Shown: piece after piece, positions 33,546 to 45,164 of the stretch
Position numbering within the stretch: the first letter of the stretch is position 1
Layout: each line of letters begins with the position of its first letter
Source of the DNA: Odontocerum albicorne
Taxonomy: Eukaryota > Arthropoda > Insecta > Trichoptera > Odontoceridae
Direction: 5' to 3'
DNA: 64,000 nt
Assembly: GCA_949825065.1 (NCBI GenBank)
Contig: OX463847.1
Coordinates: forward strand, 38,745,042 to 38,809,041
Notes under the pieces: generated by a model
What the model was told of the DNA's origin: nothing
The model's database searches: none
Seen by the model: the letters and a program-made list of their open reading frames with translations, nothing else
Translations under genes and position numbers: made by a program

Positions 33546-33759
33546 CAAAGAGAGAAAAATATATGATATTCGATAAAAACGGCCAAGCTACATTGTCGAG
33601 ATTTGAATCTTTAGATATCATAAATATTCTGGGAATGGCCTTAATACATATGCATTTTGAATACTGCAGCCGGTACTGCATTGCAGATGCATAAATAACA
33701 AAAAATATCGAAGCAAAAATTGTTGTGCAAAAAACACTAAATATTTACCTGGCAATGTG

Positions 33760-33850
33760 AAGGGTACCTTAGTAGCCTAGTTAGCAAATCGCTTGTTTAT
33801 TACTTGAACATTATGTGTTCGATTCCCGATGGTACCAATAGAAACAAAAT
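33760..33850 (+). repeat. SINE-1/2 head fragment
   Basis: ttagtagcctagttagcaaa and B box gtgttcgattcccgatg. Confidence 0.5.
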
Positions 33851-33924
33851 AATTTATTTACATGAAAGTTATGTATATAATATGTATACTGTACTGTATT
33901 TTATTATACTTTTGTTGTATATAG

Positions 33925-34120
33925 TATAACCTGGTGGACTTATAATTATGTAGCAATGTCTTCCAACTAACCAAAAATATGTTAAAGGTGTAAATCAGTC
34001 TGGAATTCTTTTAAAAACAGTTCTAGTTCCGACGGGTATTGAACCTGCAATTCTAGTTCCGACGGGTATTGAACCTGCAATTCAAGTTCCGACGGGTATT
34101 GAACCTGCAATTTCTAGGTC
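33925..34120 (-). repeat. SINE-1 with triplicated B-box segment
   Basis: Tail and body in reverse (aacctggtggacttataatt, ccaactaaccaaaaatatgt), then three tandem 31-bp copies of ttctagttccgacgggtatt + gaacctgcaa that hold the B box. Confidence 0.75.
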
Positions 34121-34234
34121 GTCATTGTTTGGAAATACTTTTTATCTGTTTTGTTTTTTATACATGTATTGAGTATGAATAATATATGAAAACATAACAA
34201 AAAAGACAAAAAAAAACAAATAATTTCAAGTGGA

Positions 34235-34345
34235 CCTCTCAAATTGTATGAATCTGGGTTTGTTACTTGTCATTTGTCGTGTCCTTAGTAAACTAGGCGT
34301 TTGCCTGTATCTTACTAAAAACAATTATTCATAGTATACTAGTAT
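34235..34345 (-). repeat. LINE 3'-end fragment
   Basis: Complement of the segment at 48290-48360 (gatacaggcaaaagcctagt, acgacaaatg). Confidence 0.5.
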
Positions 34346-34394
34346 TATAATCATACAACGGGAGTTTGAATATAAAACGCTATAGTTTTTATAA

Positions 34395-34480
34395 ATAATA
34401 AAGAAGGTGTCCTTTTTTTTATTTTACTCTTTACGACGATCGTTTTGGCTAATTAGGCCTTTATCAACTGTTAAAGGGAA
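34395..34480 (-). repeat. Degenerate hammerhead-like motif
   Basis: Minus strand: TTGATAA, stem GGC/GCC around ctaatta, CAAAACG. Both core boxes are mutated relative to CUGANGA and GAAA. Confidence 0.3.
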
Positions 34481-34841
34481 ACATTTTCATTTATAGGTTC
34501 AGTTAAAACTATTACCGTCTGATCACGGGTTGCCTTAAATCAGTCACATTAAATAATGTATAAGTCTTCGCCGGGCTTTAGGAGAGATATTGCAAGCAGT
34601 ACTATGAGATCGTACCAATTGACTGACCCAAGCTACCCTTTGTATAACCACCAGCCCCTAAGTTGAAATCCAGGCACAGTTTCATTAGGGCCACTAAACC
34701 TTTGGAATTACCCATTATTTTGCTTGAATGAACTAGTCGAGAAAAATATCGCTCTTGGCTCTAGCGGGTGGATTTTGCCTGTAGAAGTATTACCATTGAG
34801 GTTTTTATGCATGTCATGAAGTACGTCCTTATAAAATACTA

Positions 34842-35783
34842 GGTTAGTCAAAAAGATATGAAAGCGGAAATGAAAATACAATTTTTTTGGGGGTAAATCA
34901 TTTTTATTGCTCAGTATAGTCTCCCATAAGATCAATACACTTGGTCCAACGATCTTCCAACTTTGTTGTCCCATCACGGAAGTGACTTTCTGAAAGGCCT
35001 GCAAAATACTCCCCTACGACGGCTATAATCTCTTCGTTTGATGAAAAATGCTTTCCACGAAGGAATTTTTTGAGGTGTGAGAACAGCCAGCAGTCAGAGG
35101 GAGCTAAATCTGGCGAATAGGGTGGATGCTGCAACAATTCGTACCCCAATTCACTGATTTTCGCGATGGTTTTTTGAGCTGTATGAGCAGTTGCATTGTC
35201 TTGATGAAAAATGATGTTTTTCTTCTGCAGACCGGACTCGCTTCGGAGCCAAAGTGCCTGGTTCACACCACTCCTCAGCCTCTTGTTTTGATTCAGGATC
35301 ATACTGGTAGATCCAAGTCTCATCCATAGTGATGAATCGACGCAGAAAATCCTTTTTATCCTTTCGAAATTGCTCCAAATGTTGCTCAGAAAGTCGCATT
35401 CGAACGTGTTTTTGTTGCATTGTTAGCAAATGCGGCACCCATTGTGCACACAGTTTTTTGAAACCCAAAACTTCAGCCAAAATATGCCATGTTGTTCCAT
35501 GTGAGATGCCTATAGTGTCAGCTATCACATCCACAGTCGATCGATGATCTTCCAAAACCATATCCTGTATTTTAAATGTAATCACTGCACGATATTCGGA
35601 TTTTTCCATTGTTAAAAAATACACTGACACGTCAACTTCAAATGGCTTGTAAACAAAGAATGAATTGACAGATCGAAATGAAATTTTGAGTACGTTCTTA
35701 TGAAAGATGAAATATTAAAATGGCGTAGAAATTGGTTTTTCTACTGCTCCATAGATGTCGCTTTCAAAACTTTTTGACTAACC
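34842..35783 (-). mobile_element. mariner element, inactive
   Basis: TA flanks and ends ggttagtcaaaaag / ctttttgactaacc. Two overlapping minus-strand frames cover the transposase: 35630-35151 with the helix-turn-helix region and TMDETWIYQYDPE (first Asp), and 35323-34904 with IIFHQDNATAHTA (second Asp) and YSPDLAPSDCWLFSHLKK (third Asp). The last two lie 34 residues apart, the D,D34D layout of mariners. The frame changes near 35230-35330, so it cannot make a whole transposase. Confidence 0.9.
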
Positions 35784-35879
35784 TATTATATCTTGCGCCT
35801 TATAGCATATGCCAACCATGCTATTTTCTATCTTCCATCAGCTAACAAAAGATGATATTTCTTGAGAGATCGAATTATA

Positions 35880-36095
35880 ACAGAAATAATTAATTACTAT
35901 TATATTTTGAAAGGCAGAAGGGTTTAGTATACGATTTAGTAAAATTTGTAAATTATTTGCTCAAACTCGTCTTGTTTGTACTCTCTGATGATGTAGTGAA
36001 CACCTTGAAACCGGTAGGGTTATACCGCTATATAAAGTGGAATAAACAGTGTTTGACTAAACAAATACAATAACGATGTCTTTTAACCTCCACAT
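35880..36095 (+). repeat. Hammerhead-like dispersed repeat (copy 3)
   Basis: CTGATGA near 35986, stem gtg/cac, GAAAC, ggtagggttataccg, then ggaataaacagtgtttgact; same family as 6480-6700 and 26395-26600. Confidence 0.5.
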
Positions 36096-36160
36096 ATTTA
36101 GTAAAATATAAAGTATATAGAAATACAAAAAATAAAAACTATGGTCAAAAAGAGATACTA

Positions 36161-37080
36161 CCTTGATCAAAAAGTTTTAGGACTTTATTCATAAAATCGA
36201 AAATACAAGTTTAATCATTAAAATCGATATGGTCCCCTTCAAAGTACTACCCATCGACTGCAACGCACTTACGCCAGCGCTTGATCCAATCCTCGAAACA
36301 CAACTGGTACTCAATTTTCGGTATGTCCATCAGAGCCGTCTTCGATTTTTTCATGACATCCTCTCGGGTGCTGTAACGCGTTCCGCGAAGCGGTTTTTTA
36401 AGTCGGTTGAACAGGAAAAAGTCGCAAGGAGCCATATTAGGTGAATTCGAAGGCTGCTAGATAGTATTCGTGTAGTTTTTGGTCAAAAACTCATGGAAAT
36501 CATGTCTTTCACGATTTCAACGCGGTCCTTTTTTTGCATGAAATTGAGGTCTTTCGGTACCAGTTTTGCAGCGACACGTCTGAGGCCCAAATCACTAACC
36601 AAAATGTTTTGAGCGGATCCATAAGCGATGTTAAAGTTCTCTGCCAACTCTCTGATGGTCAATTTGCGGTTTTCGACCAACATTTCTTTGATTTTATCGA
36701 TGTTTTCATCAGTTTTCGACTGCCACTGCGTTCGTCATCCTCAACCGACTCACGATCACTTGTGAAGCGTTCGTGCCACCGAAAAACACTTCTCCAACAT
36801 TTCCAAGGTCTGCGGACCGTTAAATCCGTTTTTCACACAAAATTTAATGTAAACTCGTTGATGCACACTTGATGCCATTTTCAAACTTGTAAAAAATCGA
36901 AAACACGCACAAAGGTAGAAGTACTCAGTACAGCGTAACTTTTACAAATGTCAAGCTATGACGCTGAAATTTGGAGGGAAGTGTCAATGATAGATGTGGT
37001 AACCTAACAAAAAAAAAGAATTCCAATCGGGTGACTGACAGCGCCACACGGTGGCCGGTCTTAAAACTTTTTGATCAAGC
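36161..37080 (-). mobile_element. Second mariner, internally deleted
   Basis: TA flanks (36159-36160, 37081-37082); ends ccttgatcaaaaagttttag and complement. Minus-strand pieces: CFSVARTLHK and LTIRELAENFNIAYGSAQNI (DNA-binding region), LVPKDLNFMQKKDRVEIV, then a jump to FLTKNYTNTI and APCDFFLFNRLKKPLRGT (third Asp region) to the C-terminus WIKRWRKCVAVDG. The first two catalytic Asp segments are missing. A different mariner lineage from the neighbour. Confidence 0.85.
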
Positions 37081-37082
37081 TA

Positions 37083-37337
37083 GTGTATGAATCTAAGAGC
37101 TAAGCATTCTTATTAGCTCTTTAGTCTTCTGCTCAGTAGACTGGCTTTATTGACTCATATCATATACTTATTTCGTAGATACGAGAAACAGATTTTTTTA
37201 TTTTATCTGAACTGCCCTGAAAAACCTGAAAATCTCTTAACAGGTTCCAAACAGGAATTGTTAATTATAAATATTGTAGATGTTATTTATTATCTTCGAA
37301 TTCATGTGTACACATCGATAAATTATACTAACAGGCA
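37083..37337. other. No feature up to the gap
   Basis: Nothing recognised. Confidence 0.4.
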
Positions 37338-37537
37338 NNNNNNNNNNNNNNNNNNNNNNNNNNNNNNNNNNNNNNNNNNNNNNNNNNNNNNNNNNNNNNN
37401 NNNNNNNNNNNNNNNNNNNNNNNNNNNNNNNNNNNNNNNNNNNNNNNNNNNNNNNNNNNNNNNNNNNNNNNNNNNNNNNNNNNNNNNNNNNNNNNNNNNN
37501 NNNNNNNNNNNNNNNNNNNNNNNNNNNNNNNNNNNNN
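37338..37537. other. Assembly gap (200 N)
   Basis: Exactly 200 undetermined bases; a round number usually means unknown true size. Confidence 0.99.
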
Positions 37538-38340
37538 GTATCATCAAAATAAGAACTTGAGCTGATTAAATACCACGAAATCTTAATTTAAAAGAAAACC
37601 TAACTTAACAATTTACAAATACATATCATCAAAATAAGAACTTGAGCTGATTAAATACCGCGAAATCTTAATTTAAAAGAAAACCTAACTTAACAATTTA
37701 CAAATACATATCATCAAAATAAGAACTTGAGCTGATTAAATACCACGAAATCTTAATTTAAAAGAAAACCTAACTTAACAATTTACAAATACATATCATC
37801 AAAATAAGAACTTGAGCTGATTAAAAACCGCGAAATCTTAATTTAAAAAAAGCCTGATTTAACAATTCACAAATGCACATCATCAAAACACGAACTTGAG
37901 CTGATTAAATACCGCGGAATCTTAATTTGAAAGAAAGCCTAACTTAACAACTCACAAATGCGTATCATCAATCTTTGAGCTGATGAAATGCCGCGAAATC
38001 TTAATTTAAAAAAAAGCCTAACTTAACAATCTATAAATGCATATCATCAAAATAAGAATTTGAGCTGATAAAATATCGCGGTATATTAATTTAAAAGAAA
38101 GCCTAACTTAACAATTTACAAATGCGTATCATCAATATTTGAGCTGATGAAATGCCGCGAAATCTTAATTTAAAAGAAAGCCTAACTGAACAATTCACAA
38201 ATACATATCATAAAAATAAGAACTTGAGCTGATTATACCGCGGAATCTTAATTTAAAAGAAAGCCTAACTTAACAATTCACGAAAACACATCATCAAAAT
38301 AAAAACTTGGGGTGGATAAATACAAAAGAAGGCTTTATTT
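37538..38340. repeat. 85-bp minisatellite, about nine units
   Basis: Units start tcatcaaaataagaacttga and end taacaatttacaaatacata. The first three units are almost identical and abut the gap; units diverge to the right. Confidence 0.95.
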
Positions 38341-39190
38341 AACAATTTGTCATCAACACAAAATCTCGGACTGGATAATACGTAACCTTAATAAAAAAAA
38401 CGTCTAATGTAACAATAACCAAATTCATTCGAAATAACAAATTACTTGATTTGTATAGTGATAGTTGACCTGAAAAATAAATGAAACCCATTTTGACATT
38501 TCAATTATTAGATTTAGTAAAAAAAGAACACGCATTTTTTATCTTAAAACAAAAAAACTTGAGAAAAAAAATATTTGTAATTTAATGGACAAAGCATTCC
38601 ACTTGATTTATTTAATACACATTGATGAAAAGGGAGGGGTTATTAGTACATTGTTACTTTTGTATTTTTTTCATTCTTTGATTTTTTGTTAGTTCCAAAA
38701 TGTATATTTTTGATCCTTATCAATGCGATCAAATCAATTTGCCTGTGTCATGTATTATATTAGAACGTTTTCAATTCAAAACTGTATTTATTAAAATATA
38801 TATTTTTATGCAGTTTGTAAAAAACTTGTTGGAATATGATTTGTTTTATACAGTTATCGCCTAATATCTTTGTTTATATTCAGTTAATGCCCTTTAAATA
38901 TATCAATAAATATTTTTAGCACACTTTCATCGCTTTAATATAAATCGTGGATACATTAGATAATAAGTTATTTGTTGTATTACAATTTAATTGTATAACA
39001 GTAAAACCGATTGCCATATGGCAATCACTTATAATCAATCAAAGGATGTAAAATATATTAAAGACGTCTGAAGTGAAAACCATACTTACATCCTAAAGAG
39101 TTTGAAGTATTTTTTGAATCTTCGAAAAGACTTTAGTTTCGCTTTGTGATGCCATGGTTTATGCAAGAAGAAATAAAACACTTATTTTAT
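38341..39190. other. AT-rich stretch, nothing recognised
   Basis: No coding signal or clear repeat; a weak SINE-like tail (gattgccatatggcaatcac) at 39009-39028. Confidence 0.45.
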
Positions 39191-39194
39191 ATTT

Positions 39195-39300
39195 TTGTGT
39201 TCACCACTGGTTTATTTTGAGTTTACTAACGGTTTCGAAGACCTCCGTCTTTATCGTCAGGTGAAGATAGATTAAACAGTTCAAAGCATTTTTAATTAAT
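39195..39300 (-). repeat. Hammerhead-like motif, second family
   Basis: Minus strand: CTGACGA (39260-39254), stem AAGAC/GTCTT closed by GGAG, CGAAAC (39237-39232). Upstream TTCAC can pair with GTGAA near 39205, a possible helix I. Related to 42640-42745. Confidence 0.5.
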
Positions 39301-39408
39301 GCTACTAGAATAATACAAACAGGAAATACAATTAATGTTACATTTAAAAATAAAGGTATACAAAAAAAGATTTCTTTTCTGAATTAGGCTAAAATTGATA
39401 GATTAGAG

Positions 39409-39876
39409 CAGGGGTCTCCAAACTTTTTAGCCTAAGGGCCACACTGACTCCTCCACTAAGTCCCAGGGCCAAGACCTAGCTAGCTCATCATACCAACATA
39501 CTGTAGTTTTGAATTACGCGCAAATTTTCGCATTGGGACTAGCCGGCGAGTGAGATATCTATGGCGCAGGGTGCGAGGGTGGACTCCGCTCCGTTCGCAA
39601 TTTGTCAGTGGAAAGTTACAGCTACATAAATCTCATTAATCATAATTATAATGTTTAATTTCATTACCCATGTATGTCACTTATTGTAAATATTTAGGAT
39701 AAATCTCATAACATTAATTACAGTCAGTTATTGTGTTTCTTAATTGGTCGTTAAATAAAAACATCTGATTATTATTTTGTATGATTTACTTACATTGTAA
39801 ATTTTACAATGTAATCAAAATACACTATGACGGGCCGGATTGGTGGTGCCCGCGGACAGTAGTTTGGAGACCCCTG
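39409..39876. mobile_element. hAT MITE
   Basis: Ends caggggtctccaaacttttt / agtttggagacccctg with perfect 8-bp duplication gattagag (39401-39408, 39877-39884). 468 bp, non-coding. Confidence 0.92.
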
Positions 39877-39914
39877 GATTAGAGCATTTAGACCCAGTTT
39901 AATTGAAAGATTAG

Positions 39915-40395
39915 ATAATTTAGACCCAACAGCATTTAAGTACCATGTTTGATATATATGAGTAAAGGTCGAAAAGTACTAAAAGAGGTCGAATACGTGC
40001 TGAAGAATGCGTGCATTGAGAAGAATACATGGGGTGACAATGTATGACAGAATGTAAAATGAATTTATTAGGGATGAATGTGAACTTAAGGCTGATGTAT
40101 TGAGCAAGATAAAGAAGAGTAATCAGATATGGTTTAGGCATGTCGAAAGAATGAATGAAGAAAGTCTAACAAAACAAATAAATAGTGAAAATGTGAGTGG
40201 AAGGCGTGGTGAAAGAATATCAAGGAAAGCATAATTGGATCAAGTGAATGATATTTTGAAAGAAGGAAAACGTATAAAGTTAGAGAAATCGTAGGAGTTG
40301 TATGAGAAGGTGTATGGATGCAGAAAAGGCGAAAGATGATAGTCGATGTGTGAAAAAAACTGGCGCTCTCTCTTCTATGCATATTCAATGTAGGG
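39915..40395 (+). pseudogene. RTE-type LINE C-terminal end
   Basis: Frames with stops give NEFIRDECELKADVLSKIKK, WFRHVERMNEESLTKQI, VSGRRGERISRKA and ELYEKVYGCRKGER, then the 3' tail ctggcgctctctc. The single-copy ancestor type for the satellite at 16960-19160. Confidence 0.75.
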
Positions 40396-40659
40396 TATAT
40401 GTTGTCCATATGAAACAAGGTTAACAGAGCACTAACATACATATATTCCTACTAAACAATATTAAGATCTGTCAAATGTATGTTACAGAACAATATATGA
40501 ACGCTTATATTGATTTATGACAGCGAAGCTCGGACATTGATTTATGATATAATAAGAAATTTCTTTATGAATTATGAATGCAAACTGTCTATATGTTATG
40601 AGATCGTATTGCTTAGATTTGCAAATGATATTATTTTCTTCGCTATACGTCTTGAGATC

Positions 40660-40790
40660 TAAGATGGCTCAGATATGGTTCTAAGATGGCTCAGATATGG
40701 TTCTAAGATGGCTCCGATATGGTTCTAAGATGGCTCCGATATGGTTCTAAGATGGTTCAGATATGGTTCTAAGATGGCTCAGCATTGGTA
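40660..40790. repeat. 22-bp repeat, about six units
   Basis: Units ctaagatggctcagatatgg + tt. Confidence 0.9.
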
Positions 40791-40799
40791 AAGATCCCT

Positions 40800-41520
40800 T
40801 TATTTTCCCATTAAATCTTCTTGAACACATCTTCCAGGGTAGCGTTGAATAATTTTGGCAAGATGGTATCACTCAGGCGGAGTCCTTTATTAACTGGGAA
40901 TTTATCGGTATTTTAATGAAGGTTTACTGTGACTGTTGCATTACTGTAAATATTCCTGAAGAGTAAAAGAGTTTAACATAGCGTTATCGCATTCCTTGAT
41001 TAAGTAGGGCTTTGATAATAGCGGATTTTTTACCGAATCAAAATTCTGTTGACAGTTTACGATCTCCATATACAGTGGAAGTTGGTATTCGTGACACAGT
41101 TCTACAATTTATTTTACTATATATTATATCGTATCATAAATGTCGTCAACTGTGCTAAAACCTCCTCTAAATCTTGTTTGTTCTCTCGGTTGATTTTTAT
41201 CTAAACGCTGTTTTAAGTATATTGGAGAGAATCTTACTTAAAACTTTATAATAGATTTGGTAATAAGATAATGGGTCGGTAATTCGTATGATCTTCTTTC
41301 TCTCCCTTTTTATGGAGTAGAATGATGGTGACATTCTTCCATCATTTGAGAATATTTTTCTTTTATAGATATGATGTAAAGATTTTATCTACAACTTCCT
41401 CGCCATTTTCTTTAAGGATGTCAATGGAAAGCCCATCAGAACCTTGCGCTTTCCTGGTTTCATACCGTGTTTCTTACTTCCCAGGGTATAATTTCAGGTC
41501 CTACTTTTTCATCATCGTCC
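40800..41520 (-). pseudogene. RTE-type LINE reverse transcriptase domain
   Basis: From 41480 down: KAQGSDGLSIDILKENGEEV, WKNVTIILLHKKGEKEDHTN, YRPIILLPN, EQTRFRGGFSTVDDIYD, and INKGLRLSDTILPKLFNATL. These match fingers/palm blocks of RTE reverse transcriptases (KAxGxDGI, ILLHKKGD, NYRPISLL, GFRxGxST, VRQGDTISPKLF). Stops and frameshifts throughout. The catalytic FADD segment that should follow is absent. Confidence 0.8.
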
Positions 41521-41562
41521 TGAGTTAGGACATTATATAATATGTATGTGGAACTTATTTAA

Positions 41563-42175
41563 CCTTTCCCTTCCTGTGTTAAAAAAATCGGCGCGTTCCG
41601 GTGCTGTGTATTCAATTCACATGTAAAAATGAGCGATTTAAAATCGAAAGAATAAGAACATTCATAGCCGATCGCTTAAATTAATTCAATTTGAAGTCAA
41701 AAGTGATAATAATTGAAATTTAATTGCTGAAAACATGAAATAAAACATCGGCCGACGTTCACAAAACGGGCGAAGCCACCACCTCAAACTAAAGCCCGCG
41801 AGCTACTAAAGCGAGAGAAGCGAGCGAACTGAGATTCTATTCTTGCGTTCCCATATACTAAAGTAGAGTGAGAGTGAGACGTGAATATCGTCGCTTCCTC
41901 ACCTATAGCAGTTTTTTTAGAATGAATATACCTACGTCACATACTGGCACACGTTTGATTGTATTGGTGAATTTATTCCCGATTTTCACAAAATATCTCT
42001 GATGTGGCCGATAAGTGCTAATCACTCGTATTATTAATATTATTGTTTTCATTCAATGCGTAAATGTATTACGGAGGAATACCTAAAATCTGAACCCAGT
42101 ATTTATTATATTTATAGAGATATCCAAGTTTTTAGAAGCAATGTGTACTAGTTACACATCACAGGACAGGAAGGG
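41563..42175. mobile_element. piggyBac-type MITE, best copy
   Basis: Perfect TTAA at both sides (41559-41562, 42176-42179); ends cctttcccttcctgtg / cacaggacaggaaggg. 613 bp without a transposase frame. Confidence 0.9.
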
Positions 42176-42179
42176 TTAA

Positions 42180-42639
42180 ATAGTCCTTTTTTAACCGATT
42201 TTTTCATTGAAAACGATTATTTAATATACACGTATAATGAATTGATTGCACATAAATAAAATACCTTGAGTTAATTGTATTGCATCACGTTTGTTTATAC
42301 AACTCACATACGCAAAAAACTCAAGGAAAGAATTTCCAATTAGTTTTAACAATTTCTCATTAAAACCCATCACACTGATTGCTGTCAAAATGATGGCTAC
42401 GCAATACCTAGGAGGTCATCGGCAATTAGCGGACTGAGATTCATCATTTCTTTTTTTATTTACCACTTGCAGAAATATTCGGCAATGAATTAACAGCCTT
42501 TTCATTAAATCGGTCGTTCATAATCGAAATAATTGTATTTCGATTAGTGACTAGTGATAGATTGTATTTTGTCACAACGTACGTTTTGGTACTGAATCTG
42601 CTGACCTTAAGGAGGTAAAAATCACGAGCTTGGCGAAAT
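42180..42639. other. No gene recognised
   Basis: AT-rich; may include the 5' part of the repeat at 42640. Confidence 0.4.
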
Positions 42640-42745
42640 TTCAACAAATTAACATTCAGTTCAACTTTACCTGACGAAGAAGAAGGAGATTTTTGAAACC
42701 GGTAATGAACTTAAATATAACAGTAGTGAATACAAAAAAAAGTTG
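42640..42745 (+). repeat. Hammerhead-like motif, second family
   Basis: CTGACGA near 42672, a weak helix II, GAAACCGGTA; downstream AGTAGTGAA can pair with upstream TTTAC across the expected cleavage position (U-A). Ends in an A-rich tail. Confidence 0.45.
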
Positions 42746-42969
42746 GTTTATTTATTTTATTAAAAATTTATAAAGCTGACACGACAAGATGAAAAAACGT
42801 ATTTTTCTAAAATTCAAGAAATATATTTTTAATAATTTATTCCTCATTTTTGACGACCTTAATTACCTAGATGGTCAAAGTTATTTACTCTATATACAAC
42901 AGTATATATCTATCACAAATTGGCTCACTTCAAGTGGAACCAATGTCAGGAACCCAAGTTCCCCACTTT

Positions 42970-43135
42970 TTTTTTTACCTGGCGAATTTATTGCCATGTG
43001 GCAATCTCTTCCAACCAACCAGAAATATGTTTTTATAGGCCCTAAGTGTTACCAGACTGGAATCCTATTTAAAAAAAATCTGGGTTCCAGTGGGGATCGA
43101 ACCCGCAACCTCCGGATCGGCAGACAAGTGTCTAT
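42970..43135 (-). repeat. SINE-1, complete copy
   Basis: Nearly identical to 23990-24160: ctggcgaatttattgccatg, accaaccagaaatatg, B box tggggatcgaacccgc, cggatcggcagacaagtgtc. A young pair. Confidence 0.8.
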
Positions 43136-43174
43136 GTGTTTTGCCTTCTAATATATGTTACTCGTCACGGGCTA

Positions 43175-43395
43175 TGGACATTCATTCATCAGTTGGTAAG
43201 ACGATTAACTTCCATTCTGATGTTTTAGGTTCGATTACCAACAATACTCGACAAATATTAAAGTCTCATTCTGTTAAAATGCTTAGACGCGATAGATATG
43301 TGCGAGTGTTATTGCTGTGTAGTATTGGAAATACGTGCGATGACAAACTGCGAGTTCCGTGCCAACTGCAGTGGTTTTAAACCCAAAGGCTCGAT
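43175..43395 (+). repeat. SINE-2 copy
   Basis: A box catcagttggtaagacg, B box taggttcgattacc, body atatgtgcgagtgttattgc and ctgcgagttccgtgcc. Confidence 0.7.
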
Positions 43396-43874
43396 TAATG
43401 AGGTCACGCTCTTTAATATGTTTCACGAGGAATTTCGATATGTTCAGGAGGAACAGACGATTGGAAAAAATCGTAATGGGTAGTTGACAGTTCAAAAGTG
43501 CATCAATGAATTGTGAAATATTTCTTGCAGTTTTGAGAACAATTTTAAACTAAATGCGTTAAAGAAACTAATAGACTGTACGCCATCTATTAAAGTAAAA
43601 AAACACAAATCGAAAATAATACTATTCAGATATCTTTTATATTGCTAGTTGCTTAGTAAAAAAATATGTGATACTTTTTTTTAATTTATAAAAGGCAGCT
43701 CATAAGCGCCACTATATGAATAAATGTTGAATCATGTCTGAAAGTTGAACACCAATGATGCTGTCTGTTTCTGATGTTTGTGCAGATATTAAAATGATTA
43801 CACAATGCTACTGATGCAGAATGATAAGTTAAATATGCTGCCTGTCCAAAAACTCGAGGTACATGATACATACA
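43396..43874. other. Nothing recognised
   Basis: AT-rich, no supported feature. Confidence 0.4.
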
Positions 43875-43965
43875 TACATACTCTGGTTGGTTGGAAGAGA
43901 TTTCCGCCTGGCAATAAGCCCGCCAGATTGTATTTGCAATAAAAGTATTAAATAAATAAATACAT
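43875..43965 (+). repeat. LINE-A or SINE-1 tail
   Basis: ctctggttggttggaagaga through cgcctggcaataagcccgcc and caataaaagtattaaataaa. Confidence 0.7.
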
Positions 43966-44055
43966 ACCATCACGCTATTTCTCTGTCGGGGTAGGCAAAG
44001 AGGTTAGAATGTCAAGACTTTCCTATTTCGACATACATCTATAGCCTCCACATTC
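43965..44055 (-). repeat. RTE LINE 3' tail
   Basis: catcacgctatttctctgtc + ggggtaggcaaagagg, matching 16690. Confidence 0.65.
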
Positions 44056-44284
44056 ATACAACTTCTTTGTCCAGTTTTAATATTTATAATTTAAACATTT
44101 ATAAAACAAATCATAATGAATTAGAAATTTTGTAAAAAAAAAACTTCAAATATATTTTGTACCTTAAATATATATGTTATTGTATTACTTTACAATACCC
44201 AACCTGAAACTTTGATTTTGAGGAAAATAATAATTATCAGCTGTTTTTTAATAAATCGTCGCTACTAGCAATTTATTCCACAAA

Positions 44285-44370
44285 ATAAATATAGGTGAAA
44301 GAAATTGAAAGTGAGATTCGAACCATGATTAATAATGAATAACAATCCAACTATTCACTAGACCATTAAC
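44285..44370 (-). repeat. SINE-3 head
   Basis: Minus strand: tggtctagtgaatagttgga and B box atggttcgaatctcac. Confidence 0.5.
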
Positions 44371-44444
44371 ACTAATAGTACTAAATATGATTTTCAGACA
44401 GATTTCAAGTAAATTTTGTCCAAATAATACGAATCATATTACAC

Positions 44445-44635
44445 TTTCGTTGTATAAGTACAACCTAGCGGGCGTATTGTCATGTAGCAATCATTCCAAC
44501 TAACCAAAATATGTTAAAGAAGCCTTAATTGAAAACTAGACTGGATTTTTTTTATGCCTAGGTTCGAACAGGTATCGAACTTGCGACCTTTCGCTGGAGT
44601 CAAGCGTCTCATAAACTAACTACAATAGTAATATT
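44445..44635 (-). repeat. SINE-1 copy
   Basis: acaacctagcgggcgtattg, ccaactaaccaaaatatgtt, aactagactgga, B box aacaggtatcgaacttgcg. Confidence 0.75.
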
Positions 44636-44689
44636 ACACGAGATAATACACAATGGAAAAAACTTTACCTCTAGTTAATAAAAATATAT

Positions 44690-44945
44690 ACATATCTTCA
44701 CGCGGGTTCCGTATCAGGGTAGGCAGGGAATATATAGCGCCAGATTTCGACACATATTCTTCGCCTCTTCTTCATCCATACATATGCTCATACAACTCCT
44801 AAGATTTTTCAGAATTTTTACGTTTCCGTATTTTGAAACGTAATTAATTATCCAACCATACTCTCTTTGGTATTTTTCTACCACCAACATTTTTACTGTT
44901 TTGTTAGTCTTTCTTCATTAATTCGTTCTAGATGCCCAAACCATT
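44690..44945 (-). pseudogene. RTE LINE 3' end
   Basis: Minus strand: WFGHLERINEERLTKQ then diverged 3' sequence ending at the complement of cttcacgcgggttccgtatc. Confidence 0.7.
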
Positions 44946-45006
44946 AGTGGAAATAAAAATCTAATAATATTAATAATATTTTTTTTAAATTATTTTCCTT
45001 ACTAAC

Positions 45007-45022
45007 CTTTTATTTTCGCCAT
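45007..45022 (-). CDS. Candidate start exon of the SLC7 CAT-like gene
   Basis: ATG (45022-45020) in a good start context (ATAATAATGG) is followed by MAKIK and one G before a donor, AAAAG/GTTAGTAAG. This phase-1 end joins the two leading bases of the exon at 16513 to make Glu, giving MAKIKEMSASLTTF. A short N-terminus before LTTF is plausible though shorter than usual for CATs. Support is limited to the start context, the donor and the phase (a one-in-three chance), across a 28.5-kb intron, so the link is tentative. Reads or transcript data spanning the junction would settle it. Confidence 0.35.
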
Positions 45023-45164
45023 TATTATCCCTTTACATTCAAAGAACTGTTATCAACCACTTGTCGAACTGATTAAATCACAAATGACAGAACTCCTCAA
45101 GAACTAAAATCAGCCACTACGTATGAATCCACTGTCACAACTGTCCACTCTTTGTCTGCACGGT

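Noticed and set aside
32837..33586. 249-codon minus-strand ORF with 15-residue repeats
   Set aside because: The 45-bp unit is a multiple of three, so an open frame is automatic. No start context, splice sites or protein-like composition.
34395..34480. Functional hammerhead ribozyme
   Set aside because: Both conserved boxes are mutated (TTGATAA, CAAAAC), so only ancestry can be claimed.
36534..36872. 112-codon plus-strand ORF
   Set aside because: Antisense shadow of the mariner transposase remnant on the minus strand.
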